From assembly GCF_001512295.1 (NCBI RefSeq), contig NZ_LNUP01000015.1, positions 651,323 through 715,322 of the forward strand: a stretch of DNA of 64,000 nt, in the 5' to 3' direction. Shown here one piece after another: positions 1-9,510 of this stretch (the first letter of the stretch is position 1; each line of letters opens with the position of its first letter). The DNA is from Pseudomonas sp. EpS/L25. GTDB lineage: Bacteria; Pseudomonadota; Gammaproteobacteria; Pseudomonadales; Pseudomonadaceae. Below the pieces are notes generated by a model. The model was not told the DNA's origin, ran no database searches, and saw only the letters and a program-made list of their open reading frames with translations. The position numbers and the translations under genes were made by a program.

Positions 1-182
1 GCCAGGGCATCGACAACTACCTCACGGTGCTCGACGCCCAGCGCTCGCTGTACAGCGCCCAGCAGCAGCTGATCACCGACCGCCTCAACCAGCTCAACAG
101 CGAGGTCACCCTGTACAAGGCCCTCGGTGGTGGCTGGCTGGAGCGCAGCCAGACGCGGCCGCCCTTGGCGGCGCGGCCGTAA
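1..182 (+). CDS. RND efflux outer membrane factor, OprM-like (C-terminal fragment)
   Basis: Only the last 59 residues are present, and the gene begins before the window. The fragment reads [20 protein letters not shown] and goes on to an LYKALGGGW ending, the C-terminal signature of the OprM/NodT family of trimeric outer-membrane channels. These dock on RND pumps such as MexAB to expel drugs and solvents. Reading is from base 3 to a TAA at 180-182, followed at once by a terminator. The family is clear. Which pump it serves cannot be decided because its upstream partners are outside the window. Confidence 0.9.
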   Translation, partial: QGIDNYLTVLDAQRSLYSAQQQLITDRLNQLNSEVTLYKALGGGWLERSQTRPPLAARP

Positions 183-196
183 GTCCTGGTTTGAAG

Positions 197-224
197 AACG
201 CCGGCCTCGTGCCGGCGTTTCTTT
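197..224 (+). terminator. Rho-independent terminator after the efflux gene
   Basis: A perfect 9-bp stem, AACGCCGGC (197-205) with GCCGGCGTT (211-219), has a 5-nt loop and is followed by a T-rich tail. It lies 14 bases after the efflux stop codon. Confidence 0.85.
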
Positions 225-300
225 GTCCACAGCCCTGTCTATCGACGCCGCCGGGGCGCTGGGTATACTGCCCGCTGTCCCTTTCTTCCGGAGTCTCTGC

Positions 301-888
301 ATGCGCTATCGCCTGTTGCTCGGCCTGCTCGCCGTTACTGGTCTGACCCTGGTCGGTTGTGCCAGCAGCCCCCAGCAATTGAGTCCGCAACCCCAGATCA
401 CCGCGCCCATCGCCCCGGTCGGCCAGGGCCAGCCGGTCTCCGTCCGGGTGGTCGACGGGCGCTCCTCCTTCACCCTGGGTACCCGTGGCGGTCTCTATCC
501 CGACACCAGCGTGGTGGTGGTACAGAGCCAGGACGTGATTCCCAAGCTGCAGGCCGAGGCCGAGAAGGCGATCCGCCAGATGGGCTTCACCCCGTCGCCC
601 AATGCCGGTCCTGGCGCGCCCCAGCTGACCCTGACCCTGGCCGAGCTGAACTACCAGTCGCCCAAGGAGCTTTACGTCACCGCCTCCGACGTCGCCGCTA
701 CCTTCCAGGTCGACGTGCGCAACAGCCAGCGCGGCTACAAGGGCCGCTACGGCGCCAGCCTGAACCAGCGTTTCGGCATGGCGCCCAATGCCGAGGCCAA
801 CACCAAGCTGGTCAGCGATGTGCTGAGCGATGCCTTGACCCGGGTGTTCAAGGACCCGACCGTGGTCCAGGTGCTCAGCGGTCACTGA
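301..888 (+). CDS. YajG family lipoprotein
   Basis: A 195-residue predicted lipoprotein. The start at 301 gives a classic lipoprotein signal: MRYR, a Leu-rich core, then the lipobox LVGC with Cys20. Longer in-frame starts upstream would bury this signal. The mature part (an SVRVVDGR segment, then TSVVVVQSQDVIPKLQ and a repeat-poor beta-rich domain) matches the YajG family of Pseudomonas and enterobacteria. The family sits in the cell envelope and has no firmly assigned biochemical role. It stands alone between two terminators. Family confidence is good; function is unknown. Confidence 0.85.
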   Translation: MRYRLLLGLLAVTGLTLVGCASSPQQLSPQPQITAPIAPVGQGQPVSVRVVDGRSSFTLGTRGGLYPDTSVVVVQSQDVIPKLQAEAEKAIRQMGFTPSPNAGPGAPQLTLTLAELNYQSPKELYVTASDVAATFQVDVRNSQRGYKGRYGASLNQRFGMAPNAEANTKLVSDVLSDALTRVFKDPTVVQVLSGH

Positions 889-903
889 GGCCTGTCACCC
901 ATG

Positions 904-931
904 AAAAAGCCCGGCATTGGCCGGGCTTTTT
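904..931. terminator. Bidirectional terminator between yajG-like gene and acyltransferase
   Basis: The stem AAAAAGCCCGGC (904-915) pairs with GCCGGGCTTTTT (920-931) around a 4-nt loop. The flanking A and T runs let it serve both the left gene on the plus strand and the converging acyltransferase on the minus strand. Confidence 0.85.
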
Positions 932-947
932 CATGGGCGGATGACCG

Positions 948-2108
948 TTATTCCAGGCCGGCCTGGACGCGGTATTTGTTCAGCACCGGCTGGGCGTACT
1001 GGCGCACCAGCTGCGCGCGGTACTCCGCCGGGCATTCGGCCAGACGGCGCTCCCATTCGGCGCGGGCGGCTTCGATTTCCTCGGCGGGAAACAGGGCGTC
1101 CACCGCGGGCACGGCGAGCGTCGGATCCTGGCCGTCCCAGGCGGCATAGGCCAGGTAGCTGGCCGGGAACAGCCGGTAGTTGCCGAGGATCTGCCGATCC
1201 ATCTCCTGGGCCAGGGCCTTGGCGTCCTCGAAGTCGCCGCTGACCGGCTCGCCGAAGGCCACGTGCACCCGGCCCTTGTAGCCGGTGATGCCCAGGGCGA
1301 TGCTGACGTCGTCCTCGCCGGGCGCCTTGGTGTAGCTGCCGCTGGTAGCACGGATGTGCAGTTCGCGGGCCTTGGCCTGGTCGCAGGGATCGAATTCGTA
1401 GCTGATGGACACCGGCACGATGTTCAGCGCCTTGACCAGCTCGGCGAAGGGCTCGTCCTTGCAGCTCATGTGGAACATCTTGAGGATGGCCGAGTCGGTA
1501 CGGTCGTCACCATCCTTGGCCCGGCCTTCGGCCTGGGCGATCCAGATGGACTGGCCGTCCTGGCGGATCGAATGATTGATGTAGGCGGACAGATTCTGGT
1601 ACGCCGCCAGCTTCTCGCGCCGTCCACTGATGGAGCGGTGTACGATGAAGCTCTTGTTCAGCCGCATCAGGTCGCTGACGAAGGGCTTCTGCAGCAGGTT
1701 GTCGCCGATGGCGATGCGCGGCGTCGGCAGACCGGCGTGGTAGACGGCGTAGTTGACGAAGGCCGGGTCCATCACGATGTCACGATGGTTGGCCAGGAAC
1801 AGATAGGCGCGACCGCTGCGCAACTGGTCGATGCCGGAATAGGTCACGCCGTCCGAGGCCTTCTCGATGGCGCGGTCCACATAGGGTTCGAGCTTGTCCT
1901 GCAGCGCGGCGACGCTTCGGATGTCGCCCAGCTCCTGGCGCAGGCGGGTGCGCAGCAGCGGGCGCACCACCCAGCCGAGTCCCTTGGACAGGCGCGGGAA
2001 GCGATAACCGGCCAGGATGGAGATGAAGTGGTCGTCGTCGATCAGGCGGGCCAGAACCCCGGGGACTTCCGCGTCGTTATAGGGTCGAATGGCTTCGAAC
2101 TCGCCCAT
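948..2108 (-). CDS. PlsC-like glycerophospholipid acyltransferase
   Basis: A 386-residue protein of the 1-acylglycerol-3-phosphate acyltransferase superfamily. The acceptor motif is visible as LFLANHRDIVMDPAF near residue 130. Here the second Asp is one residue later than in the usual NHx4D box, while an HxD is present, which I believe is typical of this larger PlsC-like subfamily. Later there is an EGRAKDG stretch resembling the family's EGTR block III. The likely reaction is acyl transfer to a lipid or lysolipid at the inner membrane, substrate not known. The start at 2108 (MGEFEAIRPYND) has AAGAG upstream; an extra 19 residues are possible but lack support. It is monocistronic on the minus strand. 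Confidence 0.8.
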   Translation of the reverse strand: MGEFEAIRPYNDAEVPGVLARLIDDDHFISILAGYRFPRLSKGLGWVVRPLLRTRLRQELGDIRSVAALQDKLEPYVDRAIEKASDGVTYSGIDQLRSGRAYLFLANHRDIVMDPAFVNYAVYHAGLPTPRIAIGDNLLQKPFVSDLMRLNKSFIVHRSISGRREKLAAYQNLSAYINHSIRQDGQSIWIAQAEGRAKDGDDRTDSAILKMFHMSCKDEPFAELVKALNIVPVSISYEFDPCDQAKARELHIRATSGSYTKAPGEDDVSIALGITGYKGRVHVAFGEPVSGDFEDAKALAQEMDRQILGNYRLFPASYLAYAAWDGQDPTLAVPAVDALFPAEEIEAARAEWERRLAECPAEYRAQLVRQYAQPVLNKYRVQAGLE

Positions 2109-2215
2109 GGTGTTCTCTTGTAGAAATTCCGGCGGCCATAGTAGAGCGCGTGACGCCAGATGCAAGCGCCAGGGGCCGGATGGGCGCCAGTGGCGGCGAA
2201 GGGAGAGCGGAAAAG

Positions 2216-2398
2216 ATGCTGGAAAGCCAGGAATACGATTGCCCCTACTGCGGCGAGCCGGGCGAGGTGGTGCTGGACCTCAGCGGTGGCGACCAGGACT
2301 ACTTCGAGGACTGCGCCGTCTGCTGTCGACCGATCCGCTTCGGCCTGCATACCGATGGCGAAGCGTGGAATCTCGAGGTTCGGCGGGAGGATGACTGA
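2216..2398 (+). CDS. CPXCG-motif cysteine-rich small protein
   Basis: A 60-residue protein with four cysteines in two pairs, CPYCG near the N-terminus and CAVC about 25 residues later, the pattern of a small zinc ribbon. It matches the family named for its CPxCG motif, common in Pseudomonas and of unknown function. The start at 2216 (MLESQEYDC) has GGGAGAG about 8 bases upstream. It overlaps the next gene by one base (TGATG), so the two are surely translated together. Zinc binding is inferred from the cysteine spacing. Confidence 0.85.
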   Translation: MLESQEYDCPYCGEPGEVVLDLSGGDQDYFEDCAVCCRPIRFGLHTDGEAWNLEVRREDD

Positions 2399-2658
2399 TG
2401 CGGCGCATCTACGAGCCGGCTTCGCTGCACGAGGCCGAGTTGCTGCTGGCGGTGCTGGCCAGCGAAGGCATCGACGGCTTTCTCGCCGGTCGCCACCTGC
2501 TGGGCGCCATCGGCGACCTGCCCGCGGTGGGCTTGCTCGGCCTGCTGGTCGAGGATGAACAGGCCTCGCGCGCGCAGGCGCTTATCGCCGCGTACAATGC
2601 CGCTACGCCCCTGCCGGGAGAGGATCCCTCCCCCGAGCAGGGCATCCTCGTCTGCTAG
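2398..2658 (+). CDS. DUF2007-type small putative signal-transducing protein
   Basis: An 86-residue protein beginning MRRIYEPASLHEAELL. It has the layout of DUF2007 domains: a beta strand, a helix scanning for LLxxxLxxxGI, then LLVxDEQxxxAxxLI. It overlaps the upstream zinc-ribbon gene by one base. In other genomes these two small genes are often paired. No function is known; the fold resembles small ligand-binding or PII-like regulators, and that is inference only. Confidence 0.75.
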   Translation: MRRIYEPASLHEAELLLAVLASEGIDGFLAGRHLLGAIGDLPAVGLLGLLVEDEQASRAQALIAAYNAATPLPGEDPSPEQGILVC

Positions 2659-2659
2659 T

Positions 2660-2829
2660 TTCTATACGAAAAGTGCCTACGCATCGGTGATGCTTCGTTG
2701 AAAAACGCCTGGAACGCCAGCCCGGTCGTAATGCTCATTTACCACTTGTAAACTCGTTCGCGAGCCCGATCCGCTTCCTCAGCATTTTTCGCCTCGCCTG
2801 ACCTTCGCTCGGCGACTTTTCGTAAAGAA
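2660..2829. repeat. MITE-like palindromic element, copy 1
   Basis: A non-coding 170-bp element with imperfect terminal inverted repeats: TTCTATACGAAAAGTGCC at the left end pairs with GGCGACTTTTCGTAAAGAA at the right. Its centre holds AATGCTCATTTACCACTTGT followed by AAACTCG. That core is shared with the elements at 12259-12398 and 41465-41605. It fills the gap between the DUF2007 gene and the YedK-like gene, and its right end stops 14 bases before the YedK-like start codon, just before that gene's ribosome-binding site. Confidence 0.75.
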
Positions 2830-2843
2830 CCTAAAAGGTTTTC

Positions 2844-3461
2844 ATGTCCGGACGCTACGCCCTGTTCCGTTGGCCCGCCGAATTCGCCGCCCTGCCGGGG
2901 TTTCCAGAACGGCATCCGCCGCGCTGGAACATCTCGCCCCACCAGCAGGTGCTGCTGCAGCGCCGCATGGAGGAGGGCCAGCGGGTCGACAGCGGTCGCT
3001 GGGGACTGACGCCGCCCTGGCTCACCGACTTTTCCCGCACGCCTACCCATGCCCGCGCCGAAAGCCTGATGACCCAGCCGATGTTCCGCGAGGCCTTTCG
3101 CCTGCGCCGCTGCCTGCTGCCGGCCAACGGCTTCTACGAGTGGCGGGGTAATCACCGCAAACGGCCCTACTGGATGCTCAACGGCGAACCCCTGGCCTGG
3201 TTCGCCGCGCTCTGGGAAGCCTATCCGGCCGGTGACCAGATCTGGCTATCGACGGCCATGGTCACCCAGGCGGCCGGACCGTTGCGTCGGCCGATCCTGC
3301 TGGACGAGGCGGGGCGCGCGCGCTGGCTCGATCCGGAGAGTCCGCCCGAGGCCCTGCAGGCGTTGCTGGCGGCGGGTGGCATGCCGTTGCGCGAGCGGGT
3401 GCTGGCCGACATCGTCAACCGACCCGAGGTGGACGGGCCGGAATGCCTGACGCCGCTGTAA
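2844..3461 (+). CDS. SOS response-associated (YedK/HMCES) family protein with degenerate active site
   Basis: A 205-residue protein whose overall plan matches YedK/HMCES, which shields abasic sites in single-stranded DNA by a covalent link through Cys2. Recognisable blocks are SGRYALF at the N-terminus, WGLTPPW, RAES, LLPANGFYEW and a C-terminal VNRPEVDGPE. However, the residue after Met is Ser, not Cys. The Asn of the usual NARAE block is His (THARAES), and the usual HxRMP His is replaced (LRRPILL). Only the Glu of FYEW remains. It probably cannot make the normal thiazolidine link and may be a divergent paralogue. A ribosome site AAAAGG precedes the ATG at 2844. Confidence 0.8.
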   Translation: MSGRYALFRWPAEFAALPGFPERHPPRWNISPHQQVLLQRRMEEGQRVDSGRWGLTPPWLTDFSRTPTHARAESLMTQPMFREAFRLRRCLLPANGFYEWRGNHRKRPYWMLNGEPLAWFAALWEAYPAGDQIWLSTAMVTQAAGPLRRPILLDEAGRARWLDPESPPEALQALLAAGGMPLRERVLADIVNRPEVDGPECLTPL

Positions 3462-3539
3462 CAAGGGTTGCCGCTTTCCTCGTTGCCCCCTCGCCAGGCT
3501 GCACCTACCATGTATCCGCCTCGATACCTGGAGATTCCC

Positions 3540-4361
3540 ATGCGCCGTATCCTTCCCCTCGCGGGCCTGTCCTTGAGCCTGCTGCTGGTCGCCTGCCAGT
3601 CCGTCAACACCACCTCGGGTGGCACGGTGGGGGTGCAGCGCAAGCAGTACATGTTCAGCATGCTATCCGAGCAGCAGGTCAATCAGATGTACGCCCAGTC
3701 CTATGCCAAGACGGTCAATGAGGCCAAGCTGGCGGGCAAGCTGGCCAACGACACGGCCGATGGCAAGCGCGTCGCTGCCATCGCCAAGCGACTCATCCCG
3801 CAGACCGCCGCCTTCCGTCCGGACGCGGTGAACTGGGACTGGCAGGTCAACCTGGTGCAGAGCGACGAACTCAACGCCAACTGCGGTCCGGGCGGCAAGA
3901 TCTTCGTCTACAGCGGCCTCATCGACCAGCTCAAGCTGACCGACGACGAACTGGCGGCGGTGATGGGCCACGAGATCGCTCACGCCCTGCGCGAGCACAG
4001 CCGCGAGCAGATGTCGCGCGCCTATGCCATCCAGATGGGCGAGAACCTCGGCGGCGCCCTGCTGGGTGTCGGCCAGGGCGGCATGCAGTTGGCCGACCAG
4101 GTATCCCAGGTGGCCCTGACCCTGCCGTTCAGCCGTGGCAACGAGAACGAGGCCGACCTCATCGGCCTGGAACTGGCCGCCCGCGCCGGCTACAACCCCA
4201 ATGCGGCCCTCACCCTCTGGCAGAAGATGGCCCAGGCCAGCCAGGGCAACCAGCCGGCGGAATTCCTCAGCACCCACCCCTCCGACGCCAGCCGCACCAA
4301 GGCGCTGCAGGCAGCGATTCCCAAGGTGATGCCGCTCTACGAGGCGGCGAAGAAGGGCTGA
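3540..4361 (+). CDS. M48 family metallopeptidase, lipoprotein
   Basis: A 273-residue zinc protease anchored to a membrane as a lipoprotein. The start at 3540 gives the signal MRRILPLAGLSLSLLLVAC with a clear lipobox (LVAC). The catalytic HEIAH lies at about residues 144-148 and the third zinc ligand region ENEADLIG at about 202-209, the standard M48 layout. It resembles the periplasmic LoiP/YcaL/BepA group that degrades misfolded envelope proteins. Unlike BepA it has no room for a long TPR domain. It stands alone, convergent with ureC. Protease assignment is secure; the substrate is inferred. Confidence 0.9.
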   Translation: MRRILPLAGLSLSLLLVACQSVNTTSGGTVGVQRKQYMFSMLSEQQVNQMYAQSYAKTVNEAKLAGKLANDTADGKRVAAIAKRLIPQTAAFRPDAVNWDWQVNLVQSDELNANCGPGGKIFVYSGLIDQLKLTDDELAAVMGHEIAHALREHSREQMSRAYAIQMGENLGGALLGVGQGGMQLADQVSQVALTLPFSRGNENEADLIGLELAARAGYNPNAALTLWQKMAQASQGNQPAEFLSTHPSDASRTKALQAAIPKVMPLYEAAKKG

Positions 4362-4385
4362 TCGCCGGTTAGGTTTCGACCGCCG

Positions 4386-4413
4386 CCCGCCCTTCTCCCA
4401 GGGAGAGGGCGGG
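4386..4413. terminator. Terminator-like GC-rich hairpin between M48 gene and ureC
   Basis: CCCGCCCTTCTCCC (4386-4399) pairs with GGGAGAGGGCGGG (4401-4413) with one bulge. It lies between two converging genes. No T-run follows, so termination is plausible but unproven; the same GGGAGAGGG family recurs elsewhere as an intergenic repeat. Confidence 0.4.
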
Positions 4414-4427
4414 TTCGGTGCCTATCC

Positions 4428-6128
<1,701 letters not shown>

Positions 6129-6162
6129 AGGCGTTGATCCCGAATAAAGGTGGTCCGGTTTG

Positions 6163-6321
6163 CCCTCACCCCGACCCTTTCCCGGAGGGAGAGGGGGCAG
6201 AGCGGGGGCTCCGGCTTGGCTTTTCGCTCCGGTCATTTCTCCAGGAGAAAGGGGCGGGAGCGAAAGGCACGGTGTCTGTTTTAACCCCCTCTCCCCCTTG
6301 GGGAGAGGGTTGGGGTGAGGG
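6163..6321. repeat. Palindromic repeat element between ureB and ureC
   Basis: The left end CCCTCACCCCGACCCTTTCC (6163-6182) is the inverted match of the right end GGAGAGGGTTGGGGTGAGGG (6302-6321), enclosing about 120 bases that again contain GC-rich inverted blocks (CCGGAGGGAGAGGGGG; CCCCTCTCCCCCTTGGGGAG). Similar CCCTCACCCCAACCCTCTCC modules lie at about 19547-19575, 47035-47069 and 53151-53189. It interrupts the urease operon. A second small palindrome, GGTGGAAAAGCC...GCGTTTTCCACC, follows at 6331-6358. Confidence 0.65.
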
Positions 6322-6374
6322 AGCACTCAAGGTGGAAAAGCCTGCGGCGTTTTCCACCCTACGCAGCCGCCTTG

Positions 6375-6680
6375 CTACAGCTTGCCCATCACCCGTCCGG
6401 CGAAGCCGTAGACGGTGCGCAGGCCGGCCAACTCGACCAGTTCCACCTCGCGCCTCTGGCCTGGTTCGAAGCGTACGGCGGTGCCGGCGGCGATGTTCAG
6501 GCGCATGCCACGCGCCAGGGCGCGGTCGAAGACCAGGGCGTCGTTGGTCTCGTGGAAGTGATAGTGCGAGCCCACCTGGATCGGCCGATCGCCGCTGTTG
6601 GCGACGGTGAGGCTCAAGGTGCGACGGCCGGCATTGAGTTCGATGTCGCCGTCCTGGATCTGGTATTCGCCGGGGATCAT
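6375..6680 (-). CDS. ureB: Urease subunit beta
   Basis: A 101-residue structural urease subunit, the separate beta chain found in proteobacteria, beginning [16 protein letters not shown]. It includes [11 protein letters not shown] and VRFEPGQ blocks typical of UreB. It packs with UreA and UreC in the (ABC)3 enzyme. Its ATG overlaps the stop codon of the upstream acetyltransferase gene (ATGA), so translation is coupled. Confidence 0.97.
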   Translation of the reverse strand: MIPGEYQIQDGDIELNAGRRTLSLTVANSGDRPIQVGSHYHFHETNDALVFDRALARGMRLNIAAGTAVRFEPGQRREVELVELAGLRTVYGFAGRVMGKL

Positions 6681-7186
6681 GGGCGCTGCTCCAGCATGAG
6701 TTGCATGAAGGTGAGGTCCAGCCAGCGACCGAACTTGGTGCCGACCTGGGGCATCTGCCCGGTGGTGAGGAAACCCAGGCGTTCGTGCAGGCGGATGGAG
6801 GCCAGGTTGCCGCTCTCGATGGCGGCCACCATCACGTGCTTGTCGCAGGCGCGGGCGCGTTCGATGAGCACCGTCATCAGTCGCGGGCCGATGCCCTGGC
6901 CACGCTGGTCGTCGCGCACATAGACCGAGTGCTCGACGGTATGGCGAAAGCCATCGAAGGGCCGCCAGTCGCCGAAGGAGGAGTAGCCCACTACCTCGCC
7001 GCTGGCGTTCTCGGCCACCAGGATGGGGTAGCCCTGGGTGGCGCGCAGGTCGAACCAGGCCTGGCGGTTGGCCAGGTCGACGAGGTTGTCGTTCCAGATC
7101 GCCGTGGTGTTGGCCACGGCATCGTTGTAGATGGCCAGGACCGCCGGCAGGTCGGCGGGCGTGGCGTCGCGGACGATCAGGCTCAT
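6677..7186 (-). CDS. GNAT acetyltransferase of the phosphinothricin/methionine-sulfoximine type
   Basis: A 169-residue N-acetyltransferase. The N-terminal [20 protein letters not shown] and the acetyl-CoA loop [10 protein letters not shown] (about residues 98-107), followed by [13 protein letters not shown], place it with PAT/MnaT enzymes that acetylate L-amino-acid analogues such as methionine sulfoximine or phosphinothricin. It lies inside the urease operon between ureA and ureB, as in P. aeruginosa, and overlaps ureB by four bases. A link to glutamine-synthetase inhibitors would fit a nitrogen operon but is inference. Confidence 0.88.
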   Translation of the reverse strand: MSLIVRDATPADLPAVLAIYNDAVANTTAIWNDNLVDLANRQAWFDLRATQGYPILVAENASGEVVGYSSFGDWRPFDGFRHTVEHSVYVRDDQRGQGIGPRLMTVLIERARACDKHVMVAAIESGNLASIRLHERLGFLTTGQMPQVGTKFGRWLDLTFMQLMLEQRP

Positions 7187-7196
7187 GCTGGCCTCC

Positions 7197-7499
7197 CTAG
7201 GCGATGGGCTGGTGGACGGTGACCAGCTTGGTGCCGTCCGGGAAGGTGGCCTCCACCTGGATCTCCGGGATCATCTCCGGGACACCCTCCATCACCTGGT
7301 CGCGGGTCAGCAGGGTGGTGCCGTAGTGCATCAGCTCGGCCACGGTGCGGCCGTCACGGGCGCCTTCGAGCAGGGCGGCGGAGATCAGCGCCATGGCTTC
7401 CGGGTAGTTGAGCTTCACACCGCGCGCCAGGCGGCGTTCGGCCACCAGGCCGGCGGTGAAGATGAGCAGTTTGTCTTTCTCGCGGGGCGTCAGGTCCAT
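7197..7499 (-). CDS. ureA: Urease subunit gamma
   Basis: A 100-residue urease gamma chain starting [16 protein letters not shown], with [16 protein letters not shown] and [18 protein letters not shown] blocks conserved in all UreA proteins. The length is exact for the family. It is the second gene of the minus-strand urease operon, 79 bases after ureD; a REP-like palindrome lies in that gap. Confidence 0.98.
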   Translation of the reverse strand: MDLTPREKDKLLIFTAGLVAERRLARGVKLNYPEAMALISAALLEGARDGRTVAELMHYGTTLLTRDQVMEGVPEMIPEIQVEATFPDGTKLVTVHQPIA

Positions 7500-7538
7500 G
7501 GGTGTTCCGGTTGGCAGGTTCGGTCAAGGAAGGTCGAT

Positions 7539-7565
7539 CATCGCGGCCGTGGGCCGCTCCTACAA
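7539..7565. repeat. REP-like palindrome between ureD and ureA
   Basis: One copy of the window's common short repeat, ATCGCGGCCGTGGGCCGCTC followed by CTACA. Other copies, usually with GGCCATGGGCC in the centre, are at 13821-13920, 29879-29943, 53065-53089 and 53256-53294. The pattern resembles known Pseudomonas REP sequences. Confidence 0.7.
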
Positions 7566-7578
7566 GGGCAGCATGGCC

Positions 7579-8418
7579 TCAGGTGCTCCAGATCCGCGGT
7601 GGCACGGCGGCGCGGCCGAGCAAGGCCGGGCGCAGCAGGCGCCAGACCTCGATCAGCCAGGCGCGGGCCTGCAGGGTTTCGGCGGCCAGGCAGCGGGCGA
7701 CCACCAGGCCGGGCAGCTGGGTCAGGTCGCCACGCACCGGCAGGCCGAGTTCGCGGCAACGCTTCAGGGTATCGGCGTCCAGGGTGCCGGTGATCAGCAG
7801 GGTGGCGAACACCGGTTGACCGGCCAGGCCGATGGGCGAGTCCAGCAGGCGATCCGCGCCCACCAGGCGCTGGCGCTCGTGCCACAGCGGGGTGCCGTCG
7901 CGGCGGATGTCCAGGTGCGCTTGGAACAGGCCCTCGGTGAAGCGCTCGGCACTGGCGGGGCGGCCCAGGGCGACGATGTCCCAGTAGCAGAGGCGGGCAT
8001 CGCCTGCCAGGTCGATGCGGGTGGCCAGATGGGCCTGGGCGCCGGCGAAGACGATGGTCTCCTGGGGCAGCCACTCCAGGGTGGCGCCGGCGGCGACGCG
8101 CAGCTCGATCCGTTGGTGCGCCGTGCTATCGGCGCGATACCACTTGGCTGCGCCGGGGCTGGTGAGCTGTGCCCAAGCGTTTTCGCCGACGCTGACGTCG
8201 ATATCCAGCCGATCGCCTCCGGCGATGCCGCCTGGGGGATGCACGATGATGTGCTGGCAGACCTCGGGGCCTTCGGCGTGGAGATGTTTCTGCACCCGCA
8301 AGGGGCCAAGATGGCGGCGGGTGGTGGGTCGGGTCCAGTCGCCCTGGCGGGCATAGGCCAGCTCCAGGCGCGCCAGCCAGGCCGGGGTGAAGAGGGCGGG
8401 GGGCAGGGCGGAGGTCAT
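7579..8418 (-). CDS. ureD: Urease accessory protein UreD
   Basis: A 279-residue accessory protein (UreD/UreH) that binds apo-urease and, with UreF and UreG, channels nickel into the active site. Family blocks are seen: [43 protein letters not shown] and [11 protein letters not shown]. The start at 8418 ([12 protein letters not shown]) is chosen because the open frame upstream is repeat-like and low in conserved sequence. It is the first gene of the local urease operon. No urea transporter or regulator is adjacent. Confidence 0.95.
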   Translation of the reverse strand: MTSALPPALFTPAWLARLELAYARQGDWTRPTTRRHLGPLRVQKHLHAEGPEVCQHIIVHPPGGIAGGDRLDIDVSVGENAWAQLTSPGAAKWYRADSTAHQRIELRVAAGATLEWLPQETIVFAGAQAHLATRIDLAGDARLCYWDIVALGRPASAERFTEGLFQAHLDIRRDGTPLWHERQRLVGADRLLDSPIGLAGQPVFATLLITGTLDADTLKRCRELGLPVRGDLTQLPGLVVARCLAAETLQARAWLIEVWRLLRPALLGRAAVPPRIWST

Positions 8419-8600
8419 CGTTGGATGGGTTCGTTGTTCTGGTTGGGGCGGTTCGGGTGAGTGCCTTGCAAGAATCTGACCGAGTGGATGGGATTGGGTG
8501 GGTGTTGGTGTTTGGATTGTTGTTGGGTGCCCTGGCTGATTATCAGTTGTTCGGCGGGTTTTCGTTTCGCTCACCTGGGCGATTTGCTTTTGACCGTTCG

Positions 8601-9474
8601 GTAGGTTGGTGTTGAGCGCAGCGAAGTCCAACAAGTCGCAGTCGATATTAGGTGCCTTAGCTGATTATCGAGTGCTTTGATGGTTTTTGTTTCGCCCACC
8701 CGGGCGACTCCCTTTTTTCAGTCGCGGCTGCGCGCCCCGGAAAAAAGTAAGCAAAAACGCTTGCCCCGGTCATCCGGCCCTCCGCTGCGCTGCGGGTGAC
8801 TCGCGTTGCTCGCCCTTCGGGCCAGCCTGCGGCTGTTACTCCGCTACGCTACGTTTCGCTCACGCCAGCGCCGTTCCGGGGTCGGTCCAGACGGGCCGTC
8901 CATGGCCCGCTGGACCTCTCGCCGCCTCCATGCGGCTCGACCCCTGCACGGCGCTGGCGTGAGCCCTCCTGAACGGGGCGACTCGCTAGCCTGGAAGTTT
9001 CGGTTGAAGAGCCGTAACCGTCCGTAGCGTGGACAACGGCGAAGCCTTGTCCACTGATTGCTTAGGTGCCCAGCAGTGGAAAACGCTGCGCGGTTTTCCA
9101 CGCTACAAATCAATATGAACCGTCCATGTAGATACCGAAGCATCAGACTTGCGCCCCGTCCCCGTCAGTGAGGCCGAGTGTAGGTGTCGCGGAGGGGGAT
9201 GTGAGGCAGGACGCCGAGCAAGGCGCGAGGGGCAGGAAGCCCCTTCGTGCCGTGCCCCTGGAGTGGCACCGGGGCGAGGGGACCCGGAGCGTAGCGTAGG
9301 GCCGAAACGTGGGGGACAGCGTTTTTGGTTACTTTTGCCGCGACTGGCAAAAGTGACTCGCCCGGGTGGGCGAAACAGAATCTCCCCCAAAAATTCGATA
9401 AGCAGCCAGAACACCGATAAGCCAGACCTGAAGCACTGTAATGCTGGACTTCGCTGCACTCAGCGCCAACCTAC
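8601..9474. repeat. Long nested-palindrome element A (inverted copy of B)
   Basis: A non-coding stretch of about 874 bp between ureD and the AraC gene. Outer ends are inverted repeats (left 8601-8629, right 9446-9474, about 26 of 29 bases matching). Inner ends are a second, 22-bp inverted pair at 8689-8710 and 9355-9376 reading GTTTCGCCCACCCGGGCGA with one mismatch. The interior, with blocks such as CTTCGGGCCAGCCTGCGGCT and CAATATGAACCGTCCATGTA, recurs in reverse orientation at about 29960-30834. Short open frames inside look like frame-by-frame readings of the repeat; I see no transposase. Confidence 0.85.
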
Positions 9475-9510
9475 GTCAGCCGGCGTGCGGTGCCCGCCTC
9501 CAAGCCGGTT

